This document shows, one piece after another, positions 53,244-61,074 of a stretch of 64,000 bases of DNA. Position 1 is the first letter of the stretch; every line of letters begins with the position of its first letter. The translations under genes and the position numbers were made by a program. The notes under the pieces were generated by a model that was given only the letters and a program-made list of their open reading frames with translations, made no database searches and was not told the DNA's origin. This DNA comes from JBPOFY01 sp051252415 (GTDB lineage Bacteria; Verrucomicrobiota; Verrucomicrobiia; Opitutales; Coraliomargaritaceae): the NCBI GenBank assembly GCA_051252415.1, contig JBPOGA010000012.1:1-64000 (forward strand). The letters run 5' to 3'.

Positions 53244-53610
53244 CTTTAGTGACAAACTGTAGGGCTCGTGCTTGCGCGATGCCGCGTCGAATCTCGCCCA
53301 AAAAAAAGGTTCATCGTTAATTAGCAGGATGCCTGTAATATAACTGCTCTTGAACTAGCAGAGAATTACTCGCTAAGAGGCGCGAAGGTTCTGCGAAGCA
53401 AGCATAGTGCTCGGGTTTCAAACCTTTTTGTTGGTAGGGATGGCTGCCTCAGCCGTCCGCTGTATGTCGAGGCCTCGCGGACGCTTGAGGGCAAGCGTCC
53501 CTACCAATTGTAGCGGAATTACGAAGTAATTTCGACCAGCGCTTTGTTTGCGTGTGATTCAGATGGCAAAAAAAACTGGCGGCGCTTCGCAAGCAAAGGC
53601 CCGACTACAT
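53244..53610. other. Intergenic region between yicC-type gene and thrB
   Basis: Two convergent genes leave 367 nt. The main content is a 77-bp structured repeat at 53431-53507. Just after it aattac and gtaatt (near 53518-53532) form a 6-bp hairpin. The remainder includes an A tract (53300-53308). A 121-codon frame from 53548 is antisense to thrB and is not taken as a gene. Confidence 0.55.
53431..53507. repeat. 77-bp REPIN-like inverted-repeat element
   Basis: The ends are perfect inverted copies: ttggtaggga (53431-53440) and tccctaccaa (53498-53507). Inside are hairpins ggctg/cagcc (53442-53446 and 53450-53454) and gacgctt/aagcgtc (53480-53486 and 53493-53499), plus gtccgc/gcggac (53455-53460 and 53477-53482) enclosing the palindrome cgaggcctcg. 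The whole can fold as a four-way junction. The right arm (stem, gagggc loop, cctacc flank) resembles the elements at 7-32 and 63711-63737. Confidence 0.75.
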
Positions 53611-54522
53611 TTAAACCGTAACAGTAAGCCCGGCATTATCCGTGCTCAAGCGATAGACACGTGCCTTAGTGTTATTCACTTTGTAAACCTGTTCCATCGC
53701 CGCACCGACCTCGCGTGCATTCTCTTTGTCGGTCACACAAATGACCGTGGAACCACTGCCACTGAGCCAACCTGTGTAAGCGCCGGCATGCACACCCGCT
53801 TCAATGCTTTCGTGGCCAAAGGGATTCAAGAGCACTCGATATGGCTGATGGATAAAATCGTTCACTGCATCCTTAAGACGTTCAAATTCACCGGAGACGA
53901 GCACGCCAACTAAAAAGGCCAAGCTATTTGCGCTACGCACGACATCATCGAATGGTATCGAATCTGGCAATACACGGCGTGAGTTCTCTGTGAGCACTTG
54001 ATAATTGGGCGACACCGCAACGAAGACTAATGACTCTGGCAGCTCAAATCGCACATGTTCGCGGTAGGCAAAGGTATCTGGCTCTGTTCGGGCGATACAA
54101 AACCCTCCTGCAAAAGCCGCACAGGCATTATCCGGAGCATTATCGAGTTTCGTGGTGAGGCGAATCATCGCTTCTTTATCTAGTGGTGAACCGTGGAGTG
54201 CATTTAAACCTGCAACGACACCCGCTCGCACTGTTGAACTAGAACCAAGACCGCGTGCCATGGGCACTTCTCCCCAGATTTCATAATCAAATCCTGTTGC
54301 AGCCACCCCTGCGACTTGAGCAAAACTCCGCGCGGTGTCTTCAACCATCTTTTGTGTGCCCTCATTGGCATTTGCCACAGCAACGATTGTCTCATCGATA
54401 CGCTGAGTGAGACGCACAAAATTATACAATGAAAGTGCGATGCTGAGCGTATCAAAGCCTGGACCACAGTTAGAGGTGCTAGCAGGTATTTGAACAAGGA
54501 CGGAGGGCAATTCTGAGGACAT
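53611..54522 (-). CDS. thrB: Homoserine kinase
   Basis: The 303-residue GHMP kinase phosphorylates homoserine in threonine synthesis. It has the opening IPASTSNCGPGFDTLSIALSLYN near 11-33 and the ATP-binding block VPMARGLGSSSTVRAGVVAGLNAL near 86-108, with GLGSSS as the GHMP loop. A late GAYTGWLSGSGSTV block near 259-272 matches the third GHMP motif. No thrA, thrC or asd lies beside it. It is followed by smpB upstream by 14 nt in the same direction. Confidence 0.93.
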   Translation of the reverse strand: MSSELPSVLVQIPASTSNCGPGFDTLSIALSLYNFVRLTQRIDETIVAVANANEGTQKMVEDTARSFAQVAGVAATGFDYEIWGEVPMARGLGSSSTVRAGVVAGLNALHGSPLDKEAMIRLTTKLDNAPDNACAAFAGGFCIARTEPDTFAYREHVRFELPESLVFVAVSPNYQVLTENSRRVLPDSIPFDDVVRSANSLAFLVGVLVSGEFERLKDAVNDFIHQPYRVLLNPFGHESIEAGVHAGAYTGWLSGSGSTVICVTDKENAREVGAAMEQVYKVNNTKARVYRLSTDNAGLTVTV

Positions 54523-54536
54523 TGGTCTGTATAAAG

Positions 54537-55013
54537 TTATTTATAGTGGCGCATATCACGCTCGGCTTCACGCATGGTGATTTTCTTTTTCATCGTTTCG
54601 CGCTTATCGTGCAGCTTTTTACCAGTGCAAAGCGCGATTTCCATTTTTATAAGACCATGCTTTAGATAAATGCGCGTCGGAATAAGTGATTTACCACCAG
54701 CATCCATAGCACCGTGCAATTTGTGAATTTCGCGCTTATGTAACAGCAGCTTTCGCTTACGACGTGGCTCGTGGTTTTGAAAATTACCGAACTTGTATTC
54801 ACCAATGTGGGAATTAAAGACCCACACTTGACCTTTTTCGACACGACAAAAGGCTTCAGTGATCTGAGCATTACCCTCCCGGATCGCTTTGACTTCAGTG
54901 CCCTGAAGCACGAGACCTGCCTCAAAACGATCGCCCACAAAATAATTGTGGTTCGCCTTGGAATTACGGACCTCTTTAAAGCGGTCCTCAGGTGTCTGTT
55001 TTTTTGCGCACAC
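54537..55013 (-). CDS. smpB: SsrA-binding protein
   Basis: The 158-residue protein binds tmRNA for ribosome rescue. Visible blocks are FEAGLVLQGTEVKAIREGNAQI near 31-52, VWVFNSHIGEYKFGN near 65, RKRKLLLHKREIHKL near 85-99, and the C-terminal tail GKKLHDKRETMKKKITMREAERDMR near 130-154. Length is normal. The start is GTG at 55013, since there is no ATG in the region where SmpB proteins begin. The tmRNA gene is not seen in this window. Confidence 0.94.
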   Translation of the reverse strand: MCAKKQTPEDRFKEVRNSKANHNYFVGDRFEAGLVLQGTEVKAIREGNAQITEAFCRVEKGQVWVFNSHIGEYKFGNFQNHEPRRKRKLLLHKREIHKLHGAMDAGGKSLIPTRIYLKHGLIKMEIALCTGKKLHDKRETMKKKITMREAERDMRHYK

Positions 55014-55072
55014 GATGTGTCTGTCCCTCTATTTGGGGAAACGCAGAGGGCACGCTGTTGATAAGAGGGAGC

Positions 55073-55282
55073 TTAATCCTCTTCTGGCTCAGCCAGTTGG
55101 TAAGTGATCTTACCTTCCATGATCTCACGCAGAGCCATGTCCTCGGCAGATAAGCGTTCAAGTGACTCGATGAGAGGCTTATAGCCGCTTTTAAGTTGTT
55201 TCGCACGGCGTGAAACCACATTGATCAAGATCATTGGGTCTGTGATTACTTCTTGTGCTGCTTGTAAATAGTCGTCTCTCAA
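55073..55282 (-). CDS. rpoZ: RNA polymerase omega subunit
   Basis: The 69-residue product begins MRDDYLQAAQEVI and has MILINVVSRRAKQLKSGYKPLI, the omega core that contacts the beta-prime subunit, then a short acidic tail. The start is TTG at 55282, giving the family N-terminus; an upstream open stretch to 55390 has no family resemblance. A ggaga word 8 nt before the TTG is one of the few Shine-Dalgarno-like sequences in the window, which supports the choice. smpB follows after 59 nt. Confidence 0.88.
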   Translation of the reverse strand: MRDDYLQAAQEVITDPMILINVVSRRAKQLKSGYKPLIESLERLSAEDMALREIMEGKITYQLAEPEED

Positions 55283-55389
55283 AGTGAATTCTCCGCTAAG
55301 GTTGGAATTGGAAAGGAGCGGAAAATGACGCGGAGAGGCCCCTTTGCAACAAAAAACAAGAAACTTATGAAAATTCACTAAAATTCCCA

Positions 55390-55417
55390 TTGACAGGAGG
55401 TATCTCGATTTTACTGT
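55390..55417 (+). promoter_or_regulatory. Candidate promoter of rplM-rpsI
   Basis: ttgaca (55390-55395) is a perfect -35 match, followed after 16 nt by tactgt (55412-55417), a modest -10 match. It is 20 nt before the rplM ATG. The 154-nt gap is shared with the divergent rpoZ gene. Confidence 0.4.
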
Positions 55418-55436
55418 TCACCGCTTTTCCAAAATC

Positions 55437-55862
55437 ATGAAGACGACTTTAGCTACAAACTCTGATCACACCAAAAACTGGTTCGTGGTCGACGCTGCCA
55501 ATGAAACACTTGGCCGTGTATCCGTAAAAATTGCAAACGTGCTCCGTGGGCGTCACAAGCCTACCTACACACCACATGCTGACACTGGCGACTTCGTCGT
55601 GGTAATCAATGCGGAGAAGATCAAGGTCTCCGGCAAAAAGAACAGTGATAAGACTTATATGTTCTATTCTGGCTGGATGGGCGGCGATAGCCACAAGACT
55701 ATGGCACAAATGCGCGAGCAAAAGCCAGAGTTCATCATCGAGCACTCTGTAAAGGGCATGCTACCACGCAACAAGCTTGGACGTGCAATGATCAAGAAGC
55801 TAAAGATCCACACTGGACCGACACACCCATACGAAGCGCAGCAGCCTAAGCCGCTCGTTTAA
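55437..55862 (+). CDS. rplM: 50S ribosomal protein L13
   Basis: The 141-residue protein has NWFVVDAANETLGRVSVKIANVLRGRHKPTYTPH near 15-48, the DFVVVINAEKIKVSGKK block, and VKGMLPRNKLGRAMIKKLKI near 101-120, all characteristic of L13. Length is normal. Arg codons are CGT or CGC only. rpsI follows after 19 nt, the usual pair. Confidence 0.97.
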   Translation: MKTTLATNSDHTKNWFVVDAANETLGRVSVKIANVLRGRHKPTYTPHADTGDFVVVINAEKIKVSGKKNSDKTYMFYSGWMGGDSHKTMAQMREQKPEFIIEHSVKGMLPRNKLGRAMIKKLKIHTGPTHPYEAQQPKPLV

Positions 55863-55881
55863 TCTCCGACTTTTTTAAAAT

Positions 55882-56274
55882 ATGAGCGAACAAACATTTG
55901 TTACTGTAGGCCGTCGTAAGACAGCTACTGCACGTGTCCGCCTTACTCGCGGCACTGGTAAGATCGAAGTTAACGGCAGCGAGCCTCGCGCTTACTTCAA
56001 AACTGAAGAATTTGCGAACGCAGCTCTCTCCCCTCTCAAGACTGTTGAGATGGCAGACCAAGTTGACATCAAGGTCCGCGCCCAAGGTGGCGGTCTTAAT
56101 GGTCAAGCTGGTGCAGTTCGCCTCGGCATTGCACGTGCTCTTGAGAAACTTAATGGCGACCTTCGCGTTCCATTGAAGCAAGAAGGCCACATGAAACGTG
56201 ACCCTCGTAGCCGCGAGCGTAAGAAACCAGGTCAACCTGGTGCTCGTAAGCGCTTCCAATTCTCCAAGCGTTAA
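55882..56274 (+). CDS. rpsI: 30S ribosomal protein S9
   Basis: The 130-residue protein has VGRRKTATARVRLTRGTGKIEVNG near 9-32, VRAQGGGLNGQAGAVRLGIARAL near 65-87, and the C-terminal RDPRSRERKKPGQPGARKRFQFSKR, whose last residues reach the ribosomal P site in the family. Length is normal. Arg codons are CGT and CGC only. A terminator follows at 56305. Confidence 0.97.
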   Translation: MSEQTFVTVGRRKTATARVRLTRGTGKIEVNGSEPRAYFKTEEFANAALSPLKTVEMADQVDIKVRAQGGGLNGQAGAVRLGIARALEKLNGDLRVPLKQEGHMKRDPRSRERKKPGQPGARKRFQFSKR

Positions 56275-56304
56275 TCCGCACAGCGGCAAGGTCGCATCTT
56301 TTGC

Positions 56305-56350
56305 AACCCTCCATAGCCGTGTTTGCACGTGCTTTGGAGGGTTTTCTGTT
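56305..56350 (+). terminator. Terminator after rplM-rpsI
   Basis: A 9-bp stem (aaccctcca at 56305-56313, tggagggtt at 56335-56343) with a 21-nt loop is followed by tttctgttt. It begins 31 nt after the rpsI stop. The T-rich tail is interrupted, so efficiency may be moderate. Confidence 0.75.
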
Positions 56351-56400
56351 TCCACGTTTCAAGGAGTCTCAATCATAATCTACACCAAGTAGAACAGATT

Positions 56401-56441
56401 TGATTCCTAATTTTTAATTCCTAATTTTTAATTTTCATATA
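56401..56441. repeat. Heptad-type leader before argC
   Basis: The 40 nt before the argC ATG are strictly 7-periodic: ttcctaa, tttttaa, ttcctaa, tttttaa, ttttcat, then ata before the ATG. No Shine-Dalgarno sequence is present. The 14-nt unit ttcctaatttttaa occurs twice without a mismatch. Confidence 0.7.
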
Positions 56442-57467
56442 ATGAATGCTGCAATCATAGGTGCCTCCGGCTACTCTGGAGAAGAACTCGTTCGGTTACT
56501 CTCAAGACACCCGAATGTGCAACTTGCTGCCGTGACTTCACGGTCGCTTGCAGGTAAAAAGGTCGCGGATGTAATGCCAGCGCTCTGGCATTTGGTTGGT
56601 GAGCTTACATTTACAAGTTCAGACCCTGCCGAACTTGCAGCGCGGGATGACTTAGACGTGTTTTTCCTCGCCCTCCCGCACGGTGTTGCCAGTGAATTTG
56701 CCAGCCCTCTATTCAAAGCAGGCAAAACAGTAATCGATTTGAGCGCCGACTTTCGGCTTAACTCCACTGCGACTTACGAAAATTACTATGGCCACCCGCA
56801 CCCAGCTCCGGAATTACTAAAGGCAGCGCCTTACGTCATCCCCGAGCTCGCAGGTGACTCCTGGAAAGAGGCGAATCTTATTGCTTGCCCGGGTTGCTAC
56901 CCGACAAGTGTGCAACTTCCTCTAGTTCCACTACTTAAAGCAGGTGTAATCAAAGCAGACGGCATCGTTATCAACAGCTATAGCGGAGTCAGCGGTGCCG
57001 GACGGAAGGTCGCGGAAGACTTTATTTACTGCGAACGCAACGAAAGCATGAAGGCCTACGGGCTTCCTAAGCACCGGCACCTCTCTGAGATCGAAGAGCA
57101 ACTGGAGACAGCGGCCTTTGCCGACTGCATCGTGCAGTTCAATCCACATCTAGCACCCATGTCACGGGGCATATCGACTACAATCGTCGCCAAATCAAAT
57201 GGTGTGATGATTAAAAGACTCTACGAAGTCTGGGAAGCGGCCTACGCCGACAAAACTTTCGTCAACGTGCTTCCATCCGGCACTTGCCCAGATACCAAAC
57301 ATGTAACTGGTAGCAATCGGGCTGATATCTCAGCCGTTTACGACCCACGGACCGATAATTTCGTCATCACATCGGTGATCGATAACCTCCTCAAGGGGGC
57401 CAGCGGCCAAGCTGTGCAGATCCTCAACCTAAAGTCCGGCTTCGACGAAACAGCCGGCCTCATCTAA
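56442..57467 (+). CDS. argC: N-acetyl-gamma-glutamyl-phosphate reductase
   Basis: The 341-residue enzyme reduces N-acetylglutamyl phosphate to the semialdehyde with NADPH. It has the dinucleotide loop IIGASGYSGEELVRLLSRHP near 5-24 and the active-site cysteine block IACPGCYPTSVQLPL near 147-161, followed by the HRHLSEIEEQ block near 207. Length is normal. It is the first gene of a five-gene arginine cluster. Of 12 Arg codons, 9 are CGG, 2 AGA and 1 CGC, quite unlike the neighbouring ribosomal protein genes. Confidence 0.96.
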   Translation: MNAAIIGASGYSGEELVRLLSRHPNVQLAAVTSRSLAGKKVADVMPALWHLVGELTFTSSDPAELAARDDLDVFFLALPHGVASEFASPLFKAGKTVIDLSADFRLNSTATYENYYGHPHPAPELLKAAPYVIPELAGDSWKEANLIACPGCYPTSVQLPLVPLLKAGVIKADGIVINSYSGVSGAGRKVAEDFIYCERNESMKAYGLPKHRHLSEIEEQLETAAFADCIVQFNPHLAPMSRGISTTIVAKSNGVMIKRLYEVWEAAYADKTFVNVLPSGTCPDTKHVTGSNRADISAVYDPRTDNFVITSVIDNLLKGASGQAVQILNLKSGFDETAGLI

Positions 57468-57497
57468 ACTCTAAGACCAGACACCTTCGCTTTCACC

Positions 57498-58733
57498 ATG
57501 TCCGATACGATCACAGTCAAACTTATCGAAAATCCAGGTGGACTTGCAGACTGCCCCGGCTTCAACACAGCTGGTGTCGCCTGTGATATTCGGGAAACAG
57601 GCAATACTGAACGGCTCGACCTAGCGTTGGTCACATCAGAAGCCCCCTGCTCTGCTGCTGGCGTGTTCACACTGAACGATGTTTGCGCAGCTCCCGTTCA
57701 CGTCTGTAAAGAGATCCTCTCGCATCCAGGCGTCAAAGTAGCAGGATTCGTAGCCAACAGCGGTAATGCCAATGCCGCAACTGCCGAACAAGGCATGTCC
57801 GACGCCAAAGAAATGTCGACCATTGCTCAATTAGAAACAGGCATCGGCTCCCCCTTTCTCATCTGCTCAACAGGTCGGATCGGACGTGTTTTACCCATGG
57901 GCAAGATTAAGTCTGGTATCGCTGCGGCAGCTCAACAGCTCAATGCCAGTGAAGAAGCGTCCCTGAATACAGCCGATGCGATTCTCACATCCGACACACG
58001 GCGGAAGGTCGCCACCGCGCAGTTCCAGTTCGAAGGCAAAACCGTCACCGTTTCTGGCATCGCTAAAGGTGCAGGTATGATTGAGCCCAACATGGCGACG
58101 ATGTTAGCCTTCCTCGTAACGGACCTCGAAGTCGAGAACGCAGCGCTCAAAAACACACTCGTTCAAGCCTGCAATAAAACGTTTAATCGCATTTCGATCG
58201 ATGGCGACATGAGCACCAACGATACCGTGTTGCTCCTTGCAAACGGTAAAACGGGTCTCGTCCCCAACGACAACCCAACGCTCCTACAAGCCTTCCGTGA
58301 CGCAGTCTTCATGGTATGTGATACACTTGCTGAAAAGATCGTCGGTGATGGTGAAAAAATCACCAAACTTGTCGAGCTTGTCGTCGAAGGCTGCAAATCT
58401 GACGTAGATGCCGAGAAAGTCGCGCGTGCGGTGGGCAACTCCCTGCTCGTGAAAACTTCATGGTATGGCTCTGACCCCAATTGGGGGCGTCTCGCTGATG
58501 CGGCTGGTTACGCCCGTGTGGGCCTTCTAGAACCAAGCTTCGACATCTACTACGACGAGGTGCCCGCACTCATCGGCGGCAAACCCCAAGACTCCAATTT
58601 AGGACAGTGGAAGACCATCGTTTCGAAGAAGCGCTTTCGCATCACACTCAATTTAAACCAAGGAAACGGAACCTTCCGCCTCCTCACTTCCGATCTTAGC
58701 GAAGCCTACGTTAATTTTAACAAATCCGAATAA
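57498..58733 (+). CDS. argJ: Bifunctional ornithine acetyltransferase / N-acetylglutamate synthase
   Basis: The 411-residue enzyme transfers the acetyl group from N-acetylornithine to glutamate, so the acetyl group is recycled. The precursor is known to split itself at a Thr inside KGAGMIEPNMATM; here that is Thr201. The NSGNANAATAEQG block near 90-102 and a final SDLSEAYVNFNKSE are also typical. Length is normal. Arg codons: 5 of 14 are CGG. It starts 30 nt after argC. Presence of argJ and absence of argA and argE nearby suggest the cyclic pathway. Confidence 0.96.
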   Translation: MSDTITVKLIENPGGLADCPGFNTAGVACDIRETGNTERLDLALVTSEAPCSAAGVFTLNDVCAAPVHVCKEILSHPGVKVAGFVANSGNANAATAEQGMSDAKEMSTIAQLETGIGSPFLICSTGRIGRVLPMGKIKSGIAAAAQQLNASEEASLNTADAILTSDTRRKVATAQFQFEGKTVTVSGIAKGAGMIEPNMATMLAFLVTDLEVENAALKNTLVQACNKTFNRISIDGDMSTNDTVLLLANGKTGLVPNDNPTLLQAFRDAVFMVCDTLAEKIVGDGEKITKLVELVVEGCKSDVDAEKVARAVGNSLLVKTSWYGSDPNWGRLADAAGYARVGLLEPSFDIYYDEVPALIGGKPQDSNLGQWKTIVSKKRFRITLNLNQGNGTFRLLTSDLSEAYVNFNKSE

Positions 58734-58738
58734 AAAGC

Positions 58739-58812
58739 GTGGCGTGCTCACTTGCGAGTGCCCCATCAACCTATCTGCAACGCCCTGAGGCCTGCGCAAG
58801 CGCAGACGCCAC
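58739..58812. repeat. Palindromic element between argJ and argB
   Basis: gtggcgt (58739-58745) pairs with acgccac (58806-58812) at the ends. Inside, ctgcgc (58792-58797) and gcgcag (58800-58805) form a tight hairpin, and cact/agtg near 58749-58759 another. The layout, two hairpins within an outer inverted repeat, is the same as at 53431-53507 with a different sequence. It falls within the arginine cluster and could reduce expression of the genes behind it. Confidence 0.6.
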
Positions 58813-58828
58813 AAAATAAACTTTCAAA

Positions 58829-59719
58829 ATGACAAATCTCGATCACCTCGACGTCACAACTAAAGCAGCCGTGCTTTTAGAAGCACTACCTTATATCCAA
58901 CGCTTTCGTGACGCCATTTTCGTCGTCAAATACGGCGGTGCGTTTATGGACGATGCTGATCCGGCGGTGCGCACACGTGTCGCCACAGATATTGCCTTCT
59001 TACATGCGGCTGGCATCAAAGTCGTTGTCGTCCATGGTGGCGGCAAAGCAATCACGCGCGCTCTAGCTGAGGCCAATGTCGAAACACGTTTCGAACACGG
59101 ACTCCGTGTCACCGATGCCGAATCCGTCAAGGTGGTTGATCACACACTCAACAAGATCGTCAACCTCGACATCTGCGAGATCCTTCAACACAAGAACGCA
59201 CGCCCTCTTGCGATCCCCGGAAACAATATCCTTGTTTGCGACAAGAAGAAGGTAGTCGTCGATGGCGAAGAACTCGACCTGGGGTTCGTTGGCGAAACGC
59301 ACACCGTTAAAACCAAGATCATCAAAAAAGCGCTCAACGACGGTTATATTCCAATCATCTCTCCAATCGCTTGCGATGAGGATGGTCAGATTTATAACAC
59401 CAATGCAGACGCTGCCGCAGGCCGTGTCGCTGCAGCTCTACGTGCACGTCGACTTGTTTACCTTTGTGATGTGCCTGGGCTCATGCGCGACATCAATGAT
59501 CCAGAATCATTGATCTCGTCACTGAAAAGCAACGAAGTCGCGGAGCTCGTCAAAGAAGGCATTATCAGCAAAGGCATGATCCCAAAAACAGACAGTGCCG
59601 TAAAAGCCCTCCGTTGTGGTGTGCATCGCGTTCACTTTATCGACGGCGAACAACCACATAGCCTCCTACTCGAAATCTTCACCGACAAGGGCGTTGGCAC
59701 CGAAATCCACAACGCCTAA
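58829..59719 (+). CDS. argB: Acetylglutamate kinase
   Basis: The 296-residue amino-acid kinase phosphorylates N-acetylglutamate. It has VVKYGGAFMDD near 32-42, VVVVHGGGKAITRALAEA near 66-83 and a late NTNADAAAGRVAAALRARRLVYLCDVPGL stretch near 191-219. The N-terminal part (LLEALPYIQRFRDAIF) contains the extension found in arginine-inhibited hexameric enzymes, so feedback inhibition is possible. Of 15 Arg codons none is CGG, in contrast with argC and argD. Confidence 0.96.
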   Translation: MTNLDHLDVTTKAAVLLEALPYIQRFRDAIFVVKYGGAFMDDADPAVRTRVATDIAFLHAAGIKVVVVHGGGKAITRALAEANVETRFEHGLRVTDAESVKVVDHTLNKIVNLDICEILQHKNARPLAIPGNNILVCDKKKVVVDGEELDLGFVGETHTVKTKIIKKALNDGYIPIISPIACDEDGQIYNTNADAAAGRVAAALRARRLVYLCDVPGLMRDINDPESLISSLKSNEVAELVKEGIISKGMIPKTDSAVKALRCGVHRVHFIDGEQPHSLLLEIFTDKGVGTEIHNA

Positions 59720-59729
59720 AATCTCTGAT

Positions 59730-59823
59730 TTTAATACGTAATCTTTAATAAATAATGACTAAATCATTAGTCACCAAACATACAATTTAGCCATCAGCTA
59801 TTAGCCATTAACCATTTAATATA
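59730..59823. repeat. Heptad-type leader and hairpin before argD
   Basis: tgacta (59757-59762) pairs with tagtca (59769-59774), and the stretch up to the ATG is made of units of 7 nt (tttagcc, atcagct, attagcc, attaacc, atttaat). Almost the whole 104-nt gap is A+T-rich and without a Shine-Dalgarno sequence. Confidence 0.6.
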
Positions 59824-61014
59824 ATGGAACATTATAAGACTCTCATGAAAAACTACGGTCCGCCCGCGTTCAACGCAGTGCGGGGCGAAGGCGTGTATCT
59901 CTATGACGAGTCGGGCAAGCGCTACCTCGATTTTGGTAGCGGCATTGCGGTCACTTCTGTTGGACACTCGCATCCGAAATGGGTGAAAGCAGTGCAAAAA
60001 CAAGCAGCGACCCTCACCCATTGCAGCAACCTCTACGGCATCCCTGGCCAGCAAAAGCTAGCCGATCGGCTCGTCGCGCAAGCAGGCCCAGGTCGAGTTC
60101 TCTTTTGCAACAGTGGCGCCGAAGCCAACGAAGCGTTGATTAAACTCGCTCGGCTTCACGGCAAGAACATCACTGGCGAAGAAGCTAAACGGTTTACTGT
60201 GGTTGCGGCGAACAACGCTTTCCATGGGCGGACATTCGGAGGGATGGGTGCAACTCCACAGGAAAAGATCCAAGGTGGCTTCCGGCCGATGCTCGAAGGC
60301 TTCAAATTCGGCGAGCTGAACAACATCGAAAGCTTTGATAAGCTCGTCGACGACTCCGTCGCTGCTGTATTCGTAGAAACAATACAAGGCGAAGGTGGAC
60401 TCGTCCCATGTGAAGACAGTTTCCTACAAGAACTTCGGGCACTCTGCACCGAACGGAATGCATTGCTCATTCTTGATGAGGTGCAATGTGGAATCGCTCG
60501 GAGCGGACACTTCTTCGCATTCGAAAAGAGCGGCGTAAAGCCAGATGCAATTGGCATGGCAAAAGGTCTTGGCGGAGGGTTCCCTATCGGCGCAATCTGG
60601 GTTTCTGAACCTTATGCAGAACTCTTTCAACCTGGCTCACATGGCACCACCTTCGGCGGCAGCCCACTCGCGTGTGCAGCAGCCAACGCCACACTCGATA
60701 TCATCGAAGAAGAAGCACTCATCGATCACGTCAAATCAAACAGCGTGCTTTGGAATGAGGCACTTGAAAGTCTGGCCGAAAAGTATCCACAACACATTTC
60801 TGGCATACGGGGTGCTGGCTACATGGTCGGTCTTGCCCTCAAAGGCGAAGGCTTAAACTTAACAATCACAGCTGCAGCTCGGGAGAAAGGTTTCTTAATC
60901 GTCCCCGCGGGACAAAACGTCATCCGCCTTCTCCCTGCACTCACAGCAACCCTCAAAGAACTCGCCGAATCGGTCCGTATCCTCGACGAAGTCTTGGCTG
61001 AACTAAATTCATAA
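59824..61014 (+). CDS. argD: Acetylornithine aminotransferase
   Basis: The 396-residue class III PLP aminotransferase converts N-acetylglutamate semialdehyde to N-acetylornithine. It has FGSGIAVTSVGHSHPKWVKA near 39-58, FCNSGAEANEALIKLAR near 96-112, LDEVQCGIARSG near 217-228 (Asp binding the PLP ring) and the PLP lysine in GMAKGLGGG (Lys247). Length is normal. Of 15 Arg codons, 11 are CGG, with CGC 2, CGA 1 and CGT 1. It follows argB after 104 nt. Confidence 0.95.
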   Translation: MEHYKTLMKNYGPPAFNAVRGEGVYLYDESGKRYLDFGSGIAVTSVGHSHPKWVKAVQKQAATLTHCSNLYGIPGQQKLADRLVAQAGPGRVLFCNSGAEANEALIKLARLHGKNITGEEAKRFTVVAANNAFHGRTFGGMGATPQEKIQGGFRPMLEGFKFGELNNIESFDKLVDDSVAAVFVETIQGEGGLVPCEDSFLQELRALCTERNALLILDEVQCGIARSGHFFAFEKSGVKPDAIGMAKGLGGGFPIGAIWVSEPYAELFQPGSHGTTFGGSPLACAAANATLDIIEEEALIDHVKSNSVLWNEALESLAEKYPQHISGIRGAGYMVGLALKGEGLNLTITAAAREKGFLIVPAGQNVIRLLPALTATLKELAESVRILDEVLAELNS

Positions 61015-61074
61015 TTTAAATACATAGATCCACGACTCGCATCACATATCTCGAATCCTGCATCTCCCCCAAAT

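Noticed and set aside
53548..53913. 121-codon frame on the + strand
   Set aside because: Antisense to thrB, which has clear GHMP motifs on the other strand.
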